DNA of 64,000 bases from JAYVSZ01 sp043774925 (lineage in GTDB: Bacteria > Pseudomonadota > Gammaproteobacteria > Burkholderiales > Methylophilaceae). This document shows positions 56,435-64,000 of the stretch, in pieces. Both the position numbers and the translations under genes were made by a program. The notes below the pieces were generated by a model. That model searched no databases. It was given only the letters and a program-made list of their open reading frames with translations, and was not told the DNA's origin. The stretch's first letter is position 1. The number at the start of each line of letters is the position of its first letter. Where the stretch lies: positions 1-64,000 of the forward strand of contig JAYVSZ010000040.1 in the NCBI GenBank assembly GCA_043774925.1, written 5' to 3'.

Positions 56435-57438
56435 GTAAAATTGCAGGATTTAAAATTACAGTCTTGGGCGCAGGCGCGTGGGGCACGGCGCTGGCCATGC
56501 ACATCAGCCATCAGCACAAAGTTGCGCTTTGGGCGCGCAACAGCGGCCACGTTTCTGGCATGCGCAAGGCGCGCGCCAACCCCATGTATTTGGGCGACTT
56601 TCCATTTAACGATAATTTGCAGGTGGAAGATGATTTAGCCGCAGCGATTAAAGATGCTAATTTGATTTTGTCCGTCGTGCCCACGGCGGGCTTTCGCAAC
56701 ATTCTCAAAGATCTCAAAAAACTCAATTTTAATCAACCTATTATTTGGGCGCACAAAGGCCTAGAGCCGCAATCTGCCTTGCTTCCGCACGAAGTTGCGC
56801 TTGAAGAGTTAGGCGCAAATCATCAATTTGGTTCGCTTTCTGGCCCTAGTTTTGCGGCCGAGCTGGTGCGTGGCCTGCCTACTGCGGTAACGCTTGCCGC
56901 GAACGATGCAGATTTTGCGCTGATGGCTGCGAATCTGATTCACGGCAACAATTTGCGCGTGTATAACAGCACCGATGTGGTTGGTGTTTCCGTGGGTGGC
57001 GCAGTTAAAAATGTGATGGCGATTGCCGCTGGTATTAGCGATGGCATGGGTTTTGGCAACAATGCGCGTGCCGCCATGATTACGCGCGGCTTGGCTGAAA
57101 TGACGCGCTTTGGCATGGCGCTGGGCGCAAAAACCGAAACTTTTATGGGCTTGGCGGGCGCGGGCGATTTAATTTTAACCTGCACGGGTCAATACTCAAG
57201 AAATAGAGAGGTTGGCCTGCAGCTGGCTTCTGGCAAGGCGCTGGAGGATATTTTGCAAGGGCTGGGTCACGTTGCCGAGGGTGTGAACACTGCGCGCGAA
57301 GTAATGCGCCGCGCCGATAAAATGAAGATTGACATGCCAATTACTTATGAAGTCAATCAAGCCTTAACGCATGGAAAATCGGCCAAAGAAGCGGTAATGG
57401 ATTTACTTGGCCGCAATCAAAAACCGGAAATATTGTAG
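56431..57438 (+). CDS. gpsA: Glycerol-3-phosphate dehydrogenase [NAD(P)+]
   Basis: Makes sn-glycerol-3-phosphate for phospholipids. It has 335 residues with a Rossmann motif VLGAGAWGTALA near the N terminus, WAHKGLEPQS, SGPSFAAELVRGLPTA and GVSVGGAVKNVMAIAAG (catalytic Lys). The start is TTG 56431, overlapping the SH3 gene stop by 4 nt (TTGA), so it is coupled to it. The stop TAG (57436-57438) lies inside a REP. Confidence 0.95.
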   Translation: MSKIAGFKITVLGAGAWGTALAMHISHQHKVALWARNSGHVSGMRKARANPMYLGDFPFNDNLQVEDDLAAAIKDANLILSVVPTAGFRNILKDLKKLNFNQPIIWAHKGLEPQSALLPHEVALEELGANHQFGSLSGPSFAAELVRGLPTAVTLAANDADFALMAANLIHGNNLRVYNSTDVVGVSVGGAVKNVMAIAAGISDGMGFGNNARAAMITRGLAEMTRFGMALGAKTETFMGLAGAGDLILTCTGQYSRNREVGLQLASGKALEDILQGLGHVAEGVNTAREVMRRADKMKIDMPITYEVNQALTHGKSAKEAVMDLLGRNQKPEIL

Positions 57439-57506
57439 GAGCGCAATTTATTGCGCGATGCTTAGTTTTTAACCGTATGTTTCGCGCAATAAATTGCGCT
57501 CCTACA
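57434..57506. repeat. Inverted pair of REP elements between gpsA and trmL
   Basis: Two 25-bp arms (57434-57458 and 57482-57506) are perfect reverse complements around a 23-nt loop. Each starts TGTAGGAGCGCAAT and has an internal hairpin GCGCAA-TTTA-TTGCGC. The GTAG head again matches the family. It contains the TAG stop codons of both gpsA and trmL. It can also serve as a bidirectional terminator by its strong hairpin. Confidence 0.9.
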
Positions 57507-57966
57507 TACCACCCGTAAAGCCAATCTGTCGCCAAGCTTCGTACAACAAAACCGCGGCGCTATTCGACAAATTCAAGCTTCTACTTTCTGCCAACATTGG
57601 CAAACGCAATCTAAATGCTGGCGAAAATTCATTACGAATTTCTTCAGGCAGGCCGCGCGTTTCTGGGCCAAACACAAACACATCTTCATCTGCAAATTTG
57701 GTTTCGCTATAGCGCGCGCTACCTTTGGTGGTCAGCGCAAACATGCGCTTGCCAGCCAACGCAGCTTTGCAATCTGCCCAATTTTTATGCACTTGTAAGG
57801 CTGCGTATTCGTGGTAATCCAGCCCTGCGCGCTTTAATTGTTTATCCTGCAAGCTAAAACCAAGCGGCTCAACCAAGTGTAATTGCGCGCCCGTGTTGGC
57901 GCACAGGCGAATAATATTACCCGTATTGGGCGGAATTTCGGGTTCGAATAACACAATGTGGAACAT
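57502..57966 (-). CDS. trmL: tRNA (cytidine/uridine-34 2'-O)-methyltransferase TrmL
   Basis: SPOUT methyltransferase acting on the wobble base of tRNA-Leu. It has 154 residues with [33 protein letters not shown] and [14 protein letters not shown] (trefoil knot and SAM site). The stop TAG (57504-57502) lies in the REP. Converges on gpsA. Confidence 0.94.
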   Translation of the reverse strand: MFHIVLFEPEIPPNTGNIIRLCANTGAQLHLVEPLGFSLQDKQLKRAGLDYHEYAALQVHKNWADCKAALAGKRMFALTTKGSARYSETKFADEDVFVFGPETRGLPEEIRNEFSPAFRLRLPMLAESRSLNLSNSAAVLLYEAWRQIGFTGGM

Positions 57967-57972
57967 AAGGTT

Positions 57973-59049
57973 TTATTTACAAGAAATCCATTTTTCAAAT
58001 AAAAGTTTATACGCTCTTTTCTGCCAATCAACACCGTCATCTTCTTCTGGCGTTATATACCAAAAAGCTCCCAAGTACTTTACACATAACTCTTCAAAAG
58101 AATTAACTTCAAGGGGGAAGGTGTTGTCATAGGAAATATCTTCGATAACCTTTTTCAACCATTGCTTATTACCAAACTTCTCTTGCTGCAAGATTGTTTG
58201 ATTTTCAATAACCCATTTTCTGAAAGACTTCTCAAACAAGTTAACTTTTTCTGAAATAGGTGTTTTGGGTTGGTAGAGAATTAAGCCTGTTTTGTTAGGA
58301 TAATACCAAGACCAATCGTTATGAATGGTTGATTGCCAGCCTACTGTACTGGCAGCTTCAAATATTTTTTCTTGGTTTTCATCGTTTAAAACTTCTATAT
58401 ATGGCATAGATACTTCTGCTGAACAAAATGCCACATAGTAGTCAGTGGGTAATTTATATAGATGGAAAAATCTATAGTTATGGTCATCAAATGGCATTTG
58501 GATATGATTATCCATAACGCCTTTTATAACCAAGCTTTCTTTAAAATCACAATAATTGAGGTCAACATTCATTCCATCTTTAATTAGAATGTCGTCAATT
58601 GGTAATTTGTGCTCAGGTATGCCAAGCTGAAACTTATTAGCGAATAATGATGCTAACTGTTCTTTCTTGTCAGCTGCTGAAATACCATTCGCAAGTGCTG
58701 AAAGTATTTCATCTTTTAATTTGAAGGCCTCTTGAGTAAGGTTTATACCGTGATTTGAAGGCTTGATGACGCTTGTGGTAGGTTTGAATAATAAAACTGA
58801 TACATACCTGTCAATGTCGCTAGAAGGAACGGAAAACCACTCCTTACCCTTGCCTACTAGATTGTTTTTAAATGTATTTTTGATTAGCGTTTCAATCCAA
58901 GTAGCCTCTTCTTCCGAACAAGGATACTTCTTCACTAATTGAACATTTGCGTTATGCGTGTTGTAGCTGGCCATTCGCTTTTCAAAGCTGATTGTCTTAC
59001 CAATCTTGGTGTTTGTGCCGTCAGTTAATATGTAGATATGGGAAGACAT
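57973..59049 (-). CDS. Protein with N-terminal GIY-YIG-like (T5orf172-type) domain, unknown C-terminal part
   Basis: A 358-residue cytosolic protein. Residues 4-75 fit the T5orf172/GIY-YIG pattern: HIYILTDGTNTKIGKTI, Arg25, the Glu-rich EEEATWIETLI (Glu53 candidate metal ligand) and EWF near 70-72. The rest is unrecognised, Trp/Tyr-rich in the last third (WSWYYPN, EKWISCK). The gene is clearly AT-richer than trmL and comF and has a possible operator before it. It breaks the usual trmL-comF neighbourhood, suggesting acquisition. A nuclease role is likely by family but unproven. Confidence 0.7.
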   Translation of the reverse strand: MSSHIYILTDGTNTKIGKTISFEKRMASYNTHNANVQLVKKYPCSEEEATWIETLIKNTFKNNLVGKGKEWFSVPSSDIDRYVSVLLFKPTTSVIKPSNHGINLTQEAFKLKDEILSALANGISAADKKEQLASLFANKFQLGIPEHKLPIDDILIKDGMNVDLNYCDFKESLVIKGVMDNHIQMPFDDHNYRFFHLYKLPTDYYVAFCSAEVSMPYIEVLNDENQEKIFEAASTVGWQSTIHNDWSWYYPNKTGLILYQPKTPISEKVNLFEKSFRKWVIENQTILQQEKFGNKQWLKKVIEDISYDNTFPLEVNSFEELCVKYLGAFWYITPEEDDGVDWQKRAYKLLFEKWISCK

Positions 59050-59095
59050 ATATTAATCCTTGTATTGAATTATAATAAATTTATGACTTTCACTA

Positions 59096-59122
59096 GTTAA
59101 CACGTAAGGCAAATGTGTTAAC
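59096..59122. promoter_or_regulatory. Inverted repeat upstream of the GIY-YIG-like gene, possible operator
   Basis: GTTAACAC (59096-59103) and GTGTTAAC (59115-59122), exact 8-bp arms, 11-nt spacer. On the minus strand a TATAAT lies at 59074-59069, so the arms cover the -35 area of a promoter for the gene starting at 59049. This is the expected place for a repressor or activator site. Confidence 0.4.
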
Positions 59123-59146
59123 CGGTAATTGTGGTAGGCCCCCACA

Positions 59147-59866
59147 TTATTTATGTGGCAACGTTCTTGCCACAACCCAGCATTCTACATGGCTTGCGCC
59201 TGCTTTTTTCAAGGTTTTTGCAAGCTCGTTCAAACTGGCGCCAGTGGTCATCACGTCATCTACAATGGCGGTGCGTTTGCCTGCTAAGTCAGCATTTACA
59301 GCAAATGCGCCTTTGATGTTTTTAACGCGTTCTTTAAGCGGCAAGCTGGCTTGCGGTGGGGTGAGTTTTTGGCGGATTGCGCTTTTGTAATCCAATTTGT
59401 CTTTGGCAAAAAATTTAGCAATTTCCAGCGCTTGGTTAAAGCCGCGCTCCTTTATCCGCGCGTGGTGCATAGGCATGGGGATGATTAAATCAACGCAGCC
59501 TAAATCCACTTTTTCTGCTAAAAACTGCCCGAAAGTGCGGCTTAAATGTGCGGCGTTGCCATATTTGTAGCTTTGCATCATCGCGTCAATGGGGAATGCG
59601 TAAATAAACACGGTGCGCGTTGCATCGAAATCTGGCGCGGAATTGAGGCAACTGCCACAAATTAAACCATTTGAGCTTAAACCACATTGCGGACATGAGG
59701 TGCTTGGTGAATAAGGTAAATCGTTTAAGCATGCCTCGCAAAGCCCGTCTTTATTGGCTTCTGGCGATGCACACAAAAGGCAATTTTGTTTGAATATACG
59801 CTGTGTAAAATGGTCTAATTTTAACCGTTGATAATTTTTTAACCAGTTGTTTATATTTATTTTCAT
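59147..59866 (-). CDS. comF: ComF-family phosphoribosyltransferase-like protein
   Basis: A 239-residue protein linked to DNA uptake and recombination in some bacteria. N-terminal zinc fingers (CLLCASPEANKDGLCEAC and CPQCGLSSNGLICGSC) precede a PRTase domain with the PRPP loop IVDDVMTTGAS and MHHARIKERGFNQA. It is divergent from bioB, a typical neighbour. Confidence 0.92.
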   Translation of the reverse strand: MKININNWLKNYQRLKLDHFTQRIFKQNCLLCASPEANKDGLCEACLNDLPYSPSTSCPQCGLSSNGLICGSCLNSAPDFDATRTVFIYAFPIDAMMQSYKYGNAAHLSRTFGQFLAEKVDLGCVDLIIPMPMHHARIKERGFNQALEIAKFFAKDKLDYKSAIRQKLTPPQASLPLKERVKNIKGAFAVNADLAGKRTAIVDDVMTTGASLNELAKTLKKAGASHVECWVVARTLPHK

Positions 59867-59929
59867 TTTTACTTTACATGTTTTAATTTATTGATTAGCA
59901 TCACATGGTGACTTCAATAAAGGTGCATC

Positions 59930-60949
59930 ATGCTCGAAAACGCAATAGAAACAAACCAACAAGCCATTATAAACACGGATGCGCTAAAAACTAACAAATC
60001 TTGCCACACGGACACGATAAACCGCTGGAGCGTGGCTGAAATTGAGGCTTTGTTCGATTTGTCGTTTAGCGATCTGCTGCATCGTGCACAAACCGTGCAT
60101 CGCGAAAATTTTGACCCCAATGCAGTACAAATCAGTACCCTTTTATCTATTAAAACAGGTGGTTGTAGCGAAGATTGCGGTTATTGTCCGCAAGCGGCGC
60201 GCTACCACACCGATGTTGAAGACGAGCCGTTGATGAAGCTGAACGACGTACTTGTGGCAGCTAAAGCAGCTAAAGACAGTGGCGCAAGCCGTTTTTGCAT
60301 GGGTGCCGCATGGCGCAGCCCGAAACAGCGCGATCTTGACCCAGTTTTAGACATGGTGCGTGAGGTAAAGGCGCTGGGTTTGGAAACGTGTTGTACTTTG
60401 GGGATGTTGAAGCCCGGCATGGCAGAACAGCTAAAAGACGCTGGTTTGGATTATTACAATCACAACTTAGACACCGCGCCTGAATTTTATGGCGATGTGA
60501 TTACCACGCGCACGTATCAAGATAGACTCGATACGTTGGAGCGCGTACGCGAAGCGGATATTCACGTGTGTAGCGGCGGCATTGTGGGGATGGGCGAGAG
60601 CCGCACGCAGCGCGCTGGCTTGTTGGCGCAGCTTGCCAATATGAGTGCGCCGCCTGAAAGCGTGCCGATTAATTTGCTTACGCAAGTAGAGGGCACGCCG
60701 CTACACGGCACAGATGCGCTCGACCCGTTTGAATTTGTGCGCACCATCGCGGCGGCGCGTATTACCATGCCGATGAGCTTTGTGCGCCTTTCGGCAGGTC
60801 GCCAAAGCATGGATGAGGCGACGCAAGCGCTTTGTTTTATTGCCGGTGCAAACTCAATTTTTTACGGTGAAAAACTGCTGACGACTGGCAACCCTGAGGC
60901 GGAAACCGATAAAGCGTTGTTTCAAAAGTTAGGCATTAAGCCTTTATAA
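59930..60949 (+). CDS. bioB: Biotin synthase
   Basis: Radical-SAM enzyme that inserts sulfur into dethiobiotin. It has 339 residues. The CxxxCxxC cluster is Cys79, Cys83 and Cys86 ([12 protein letters not shown]). Further motifs are [22 protein letters not shown] and the Arg in [10 protein letters not shown]-terminal extension of about 30 residues before [20 protein letters not shown]. First gene of the bioBFHCD run; no BirA box was recognised in front of it. Confidence 0.96.
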   Translation: MLENAIETNQQAIINTDALKTNKSCHTDTINRWSVAEIEALFDLSFSDLLHRAQTVHRENFDPNAVQISTLLSIKTGGCSEDCGYCPQAARYHTDVEDEPLMKLNDVLVAAKAAKDSGASRFCMGAAWRSPKQRDLDPVLDMVREVKALGLETCCTLGMLKPGMAEQLKDAGLDYYNHNLDTAPEFYGDVITTRTYQDRLDTLERVREADIHVCSGGIVGMGESRTQRAGLLAQLANMSAPPESVPINLLTQVEGTPLHGTDALDPFEFVRTIAAARITMPMSFVRLSAGRQSMDEATQALCFIAGANSIFYGEKLLTTGNPEAETDKALFQKLGIKPL

Positions 60950-62110
60950 ATGCTCGCTGCTTTACAACATGCGCTAGAAAAACGCAAAATTGATGGTTTG
61001 CTGCGTCAGCGACGTTTGCTAGATTCTCCGCAAGCGGAACATATCGTTGCGAATAATCAAAAATATTTGTCTTTTTGCAGTAATGATTATCTCGGACTAG
61101 CCAATCATCCCAAGCTCATCGCCGCCATGCAAGCGGCAGCGGGCGATTCTGGCGTGGGCAGCGGCGCGTCGAATCTTATTACGGGGCATCACCGTTATCA
61201 TGATTCGCTAGAGAAACAACTTGCCAAATTTGTGCAAATGCCTGCCGCGCTTTTATTTTCAACTGGTTACATGGCGAACATCGGCGTGCTGGGCGCGTTG
61301 GCTGGGCGCGGAGATGCGATTTTTGCGGATAAGTTGAATCATGCTTGCTTAAACGATGGTAGCTATTACTCGCTGGCGGAATTTAAGCGCTTTGCACATA
61401 ATGATGTGGCTGCGCTGGAAAATTTGCTAAAAGCGAGTAAGGCGAAAAACAAGATTATCGCCGCCGATGCGGTGTTTAGTATGGATGGCGACCTCGCGCC
61501 AATGCCCGAATATTTGCAACTTTGCGAGCAATACGATGCCTATTTGTACATGGATGATGCGCATGGTTTTGGCGTGCTAGGCGCGCATGGTCAGGGCAGT
61601 TTGAGCCATTTTGGACTCAAGTCGCCGCGTATCATCATGATGGCAACTTTGGGCAAGGCCGCAGGCGTAGCGGGTGCTTTTGTGGCGGGGGAGCAAGTGG
61701 TGATAGATTATTTGATTCAAACCGCCAAGAGTTATGTGTATAGTACGCCTGCGCCGCCAGCCTTATCTGCAACGCTGACAGAATCGATTAAATTGATTGA
61801 AAATGGTGATGATTTGCGCGCGCATTTGCAGCATTTAATTACCACACTTAAACAAAATTTACACGTAAAAAAATGGCAACTGATGCCGTCGATAACCGCC
61901 GTACAGCCTTTGTTGGTAGGTAGTAACCATGCGGCTATCAGGCTAAGTGAATACTTACAAGCGCAAGGAATTTTGGTGCCAGCGATTCGCCCGCCAACCG
62001 TACCAGTGAACACCGCGCGACTTAGAATTTCACTTTCTGCCGCGCATTCAGAAGCGGATGTTTTAAAATTGGCGCAAGCGATAAACCAAGCAGAGAAAGA
62101 CCTCATATGA
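60950..62110 (+). CDS. bioF: 8-amino-7-oxononanoate synthase
   Basis: PLP enzyme condensing pimeloyl-ACP/CoA with alanine. It has 386 residues; motifs are LITGHHRYHDSLEKQLAKF (substrate region), DDAHGFGVLGAHGQG, and the PLP Lys in MATLGKAAGVAG. It begins with the base right after the bioB stop and overlaps bioH by 4 nt. Confidence 0.95.
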   Translation: MLAALQHALEKRKIDGLLRQRRLLDSPQAEHIVANNQKYLSFCSNDYLGLANHPKLIAAMQAAAGDSGVGSGASNLITGHHRYHDSLEKQLAKFVQMPAALLFSTGYMANIGVLGALAGRGDAIFADKLNHACLNDGSYYSLAEFKRFAHNDVAALENLLKASKAKNKIIAADAVFSMDGDLAPMPEYLQLCEQYDAYLYMDDAHGFGVLGAHGQGSLSHFGLKSPRIIMMATLGKAAGVAGAFVAGEQVVIDYLIQTAKSYVYSTPAPPALSATLTESIKLIENGDDLRAHLQHLITTLKQNLHVKKWQLMPSITAVQPLLVGSNHAAIRLSEYLQAQGILVPAIRPPTVPVNTARLRISLSAAHSEADVLKLAQAINQAEKDLI

Positions 62111-62877
62111 GTGTACATGTAGAAATAGTCGGCCAAGGAAAACCGCTGGTGATGATTCATGGCTGGGGCATGCACAGCGGCGTTTGGCAACCGCTGGTGA
62201 AGCGTCTTTCTAAAGATTATATGCTGTACTTGGTCGATTTGCCGGGCATGGGTAGCAGTCGCCCAATCGAGCCGTATCATCTGTATAACTTGGCCGATGA
62301 AGTCGCAGAAATGATTCCTGGCGTATCCGATGTTGTCGGCTGGTCGCTTGGTGGTTTGGTCGCGCAAAGCATCGCTATTCATCAGCCAGACCGTATTCGG
62401 CGCTTGGTGCTGGTGGGTTCTACGCCTTGTTTTGTAAGCAAGGCCGATTGGCAAGCTGGCGTTGACCCAGCAGATTTTAAAGAATTTGCGGACAATGTGA
62501 ACCACGATTACAAGCGCGCGGTGATGCAGTTTTTAACGCTACAATGCATGAAAGCAAGTGACGCGCGCAGCACGATACGTGAGCTGCGCAAAAGTTTTGA
62601 GCTTAAACCAACGCCGACGCAAACCACACTGCAACGCGCGCTACATATTCTGCTGGAATCGGATTTGCGCGAGGAAGTCGCCAAAATTCGCAAACCTACG
62701 CTGCTCATTCACGGCGATCGTGACACACTTGCGCCCGTGCAAGCCGCGCACTGGATGATGCAGCAATTGCCAGCAGGCTTTTTGCGCGTCATGGCAGGCG
62801 CTGCGCACGCGCCGTTTTTGTCGCATAGCGAGCAGTTTATTGATGCGCTCAATCAATTTTTAGAGCCAAACGCTTAA
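62107..62877 (+). CDS. bioH: Pimeloyl-ACP methyl ester carboxylesterase
   Basis: Alpha/beta hydrolase that removes the methyl group from pimeloyl-ACP methyl ester, ending the BioC-started chain. It has 256 residues with MIHGWGMHSGVW, nucleophile in VGWSLGGLV, HGDRDTLAP (Asp) and AGAAHAPFLS (His). The start overlaps bioF (ATGA) and the stop overlaps bioC by 1 nt. Confidence 0.94.
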   Translation: MSVHVEIVGQGKPLVMIHGWGMHSGVWQPLVKRLSKDYMLYLVDLPGMGSSRPIEPYHLYNLADEVAEMIPGVSDVVGWSLGGLVAQSIAIHQPDRIRRLVLVGSTPCFVSKADWQAGVDPADFKEFADNVNHDYKRAVMQFLTLQCMKASDARSTIRELRKSFELKPTPTQTTLQRALHILLESDLREEVAKIRKPTLLIHGDRDTLAPVQAAHWMMQQLPAGFLRVMAGAAHAPFLSHSEQFIDALNQFLEPNA

Positions 62878-63737
62878 TGGATGCTTATCTTTTAGACAAG
62901 GCGCGCGTGCGCGCTTCGTTCAATCGCGCCGCCAACACTTACGATGCCGCTGCTGTGCTGCAAAAGCTGGTGCGTGAGGAAATGTTAAGTCGCTTAGATT
63001 TAATAAAAATCGCCCCACAAGCCATACTGGATGCGGGTTGTGGCACAGGACATGGCAGCTTTGCATTGCAAAAACGCTTTAAAAATGCACAAGTCATTTC
63101 GCTCGATTTAGCGCTGGGCATGCTGCAAAAAACCGAGGCACAAAGACCGATTTTGCACAAAATCTTTGGCAAAAAAGGCTTGCTTTGCGCCGATATTGAA
63201 AGCCTACCCATCGCCGATGCGCGCATGGATTTGGTGTGGTCGAACTTAGCGCTGCAATGGTGTAACAATTTGGATGCCGCGTTTAATGAGACCATGCGTG
63301 TGCTACAGCCAAATGGCTTGTATATTTTTAGCACATTTGGGCCAGATACGCTTAAAGAGCTGCGCGCCGCGAGCAATAATGGCAATACGCATGTGAGCCG
63401 ATTTATCGACATGCACGACATTGGCGATGCGCTGACAAGAGCTGGCTTTAGCGCGCCAGTGCTGGATGTAGAACATTACACACTGACTTATGATGACGTG
63501 AAAAAGGTGATGCTAGACTTGAAAAGTATTGGCGCGCATAACGCTACACAAGGCCGTGGACGCGGTTTGGCGGGCAAAGGATTTTTACAAAATTTGGCGC
63601 TGCAATATGAGCAGTTTAGAGCGAATGGCAAGCTGCCAGCTACGTTCGAAGTGATTTACGGGCATGCTTGGAAGCCAAGTAGAATGCGGCTCTCAGAGCA
63701 TGATTTTGCGCCCATTGAGTTTGTAAAACGCAAATAA
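62877..63737 (+). CDS. bioC: Malonyl-ACP O-methyltransferase
   Basis: SAM-dependent methyltransferase that disguises malonyl-ACP so the fatty-acid machinery can build the pimeloyl chain. It has 286 residues: KARVRASFNRAANTYD at the N terminus, SAM motif ILDAGCGTGHGS, SNLALQWCNNLD and FSTFGPDTLKEL. It starts within the stop region of bioH (TAATGG). Confidence 0.95.
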   Translation: MDAYLLDKARVRASFNRAANTYDAAAVLQKLVREEMLSRLDLIKIAPQAILDAGCGTGHGSFALQKRFKNAQVISLDLALGMLQKTEAQRPILHKIFGKKGLLCADIESLPIADARMDLVWSNLALQWCNNLDAAFNETMRVLQPNGLYIFSTFGPDTLKELRAASNNGNTHVSRFIDMHDIGDALTRAGFSAPVLDVEHYTLTYDDVKKVMLDLKSIGAHNATQGRGRGLAGKGFLQNLALQYEQFRANGKLPATFEVIYGHAWKPSRMRLSEHDFAPIEFVKRK

Positions 63738-63746
63738 CTTTAAAAT

Positions 63747-64000
63747 ATGACAAAAAAACAGGCTTTTTTCATCACTGGAACGGACACGGGCGCTGGCAAA
63801 ACTTACGTTGCTTGCCAACTGCTGCGACATTACGCCGCGCAAGGTTTAAAAGTGGTGGGAATGAAGCCTGTGGCGGCTGGGCGCGAATTTGTGCACGGCG
63901 CTTGGGTGCATGATGACGTGCAAAAACTCATCGCCGCCAGTAATGTGGTCGCGCCAATCGAGTTCGTCAATCCCTATTCTTTTGATGAAGCCATCGCGCC
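63747..64000 (+). CDS. bioD: Dethiobiotin synthetase (3' truncated by window)
   Basis: ATP-dependent closure of the ureido ring. Only the first 84 codons are visible: FITGTDTGAGKTYVACQLL (P-loop) and VGMKPVAAG. It is the fifth gene of the biotin operon, 9 bp after bioC. The reading frame is open to the window end. Confidence 0.93.
   Translation, partial: MTKKQAFFITGTDTGAGKTYVACQLLRHYAAQGLKVVGMKPVAAGREFVHGAWVHDDVQKLIAASNVVAPIEFVNPYSFDEAIA

Overview
The window reads as a chromosomal segment of a moderate-GC betaproteobacterium, most likely of the Methylophilaceae (Methylotenera/Methylophilus type). This rests on recognised products and gene order (argJ / DUF815 ATPase / Nudix-ThiE fusion next to yacG-zapD-coaE-pilD; rpsT near murJ-ribF-ileS-lspA; secB-gpsA-trmL then comF and bioBFHCD). 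It is an inference and was not checked against a database. No rRNA, tRNA or CRISPR array was seen, and almost all of the sequence is coding.

Layout. 1-1955: 3' part of a molybdopterin oxidoreductase. 2.4-2.65 kb: REP-type repeats and a hairpin. 2.7-4.8 kb: phoR-phoB, with a good Pho box in front of phoB. 4.9-6.6 kb: OFA-type MFS transporter. 6.7-7.6 kb: ribH-nusB. 7.7-11 kb: a signalling block (PP2C phosphatase, FHA protein, GAF/HD-GYP protein). 11-15.4 kb (minus): a ferredoxin-like protein, lpxH, two cyclophilins, an L,D-transpeptidase and a TPR protein; the last two share a C-terminal NTF2-like domain. 15.6-20.3 kb: cysS, argJ, DUF815 ATPase, Nudix/ThiE fusion. 20.3-23.3 kb (minus): pilD-coaE-zapD-yacG-PCuAC chaperone. 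23.4-26.7 kb: an orphan protein, a secreted GlcG/HbpS-like protein, a LuxR-type regulator, ispB. 26.9-31.8 kb: rplU-rpmA, obgE-proB, purE-purK. 33-37.2 kb: rpsT, then an accessory island between rpsT and murJ holding a RAYT transposase with paired REPs, a three-gene RTX cluster and a transposase remnant. 37.3-43.5 kb: murJ-ribF-ileS-lspA-msrB. 43.5-46.6 kb: DUF808 protein and an envelope cluster (DUF2946, OM channel-like protein, secreted protein). 46.7-51.7 kb: clpB, Sel1/SLT lytic transglycosylase, lipoprotein, yjbQ, a DUF4157-like protein. 51.7-54.6 kb (minus): gpmI-envC. 54.7-57.4 kb: rhodanese, grxC, secB, SH3 protein, gpsA. 57.4-59.9 kb (minus): paired REPs, trmL, an accessory GIY-YIG-like gene, comF. 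59.9-64 kb: bioB-bioF-bioH-bioC-bioD, with bioD cut by the window edge.

The most interesting signals are structural. (i) A REP family with a GTAG head, present at three loci, accompanies a RAYT transposase. At 57.4 kb the two REPs supply the stop codons of both convergent genes, and at 34.2 kb a REP forms the 3' end of a neighbouring gene. (ii) A 100-bp dispersed element with a GTAC...GTAC core is present in two good copies and one degenerate copy. (iii) Ribosomal proteins L21 and S20 both carry unusual Ala/Lys-rich C-terminal tails. (iv) CysS and IleS each contain a roughly 25-30 residue insertion. None of these proves a new system.
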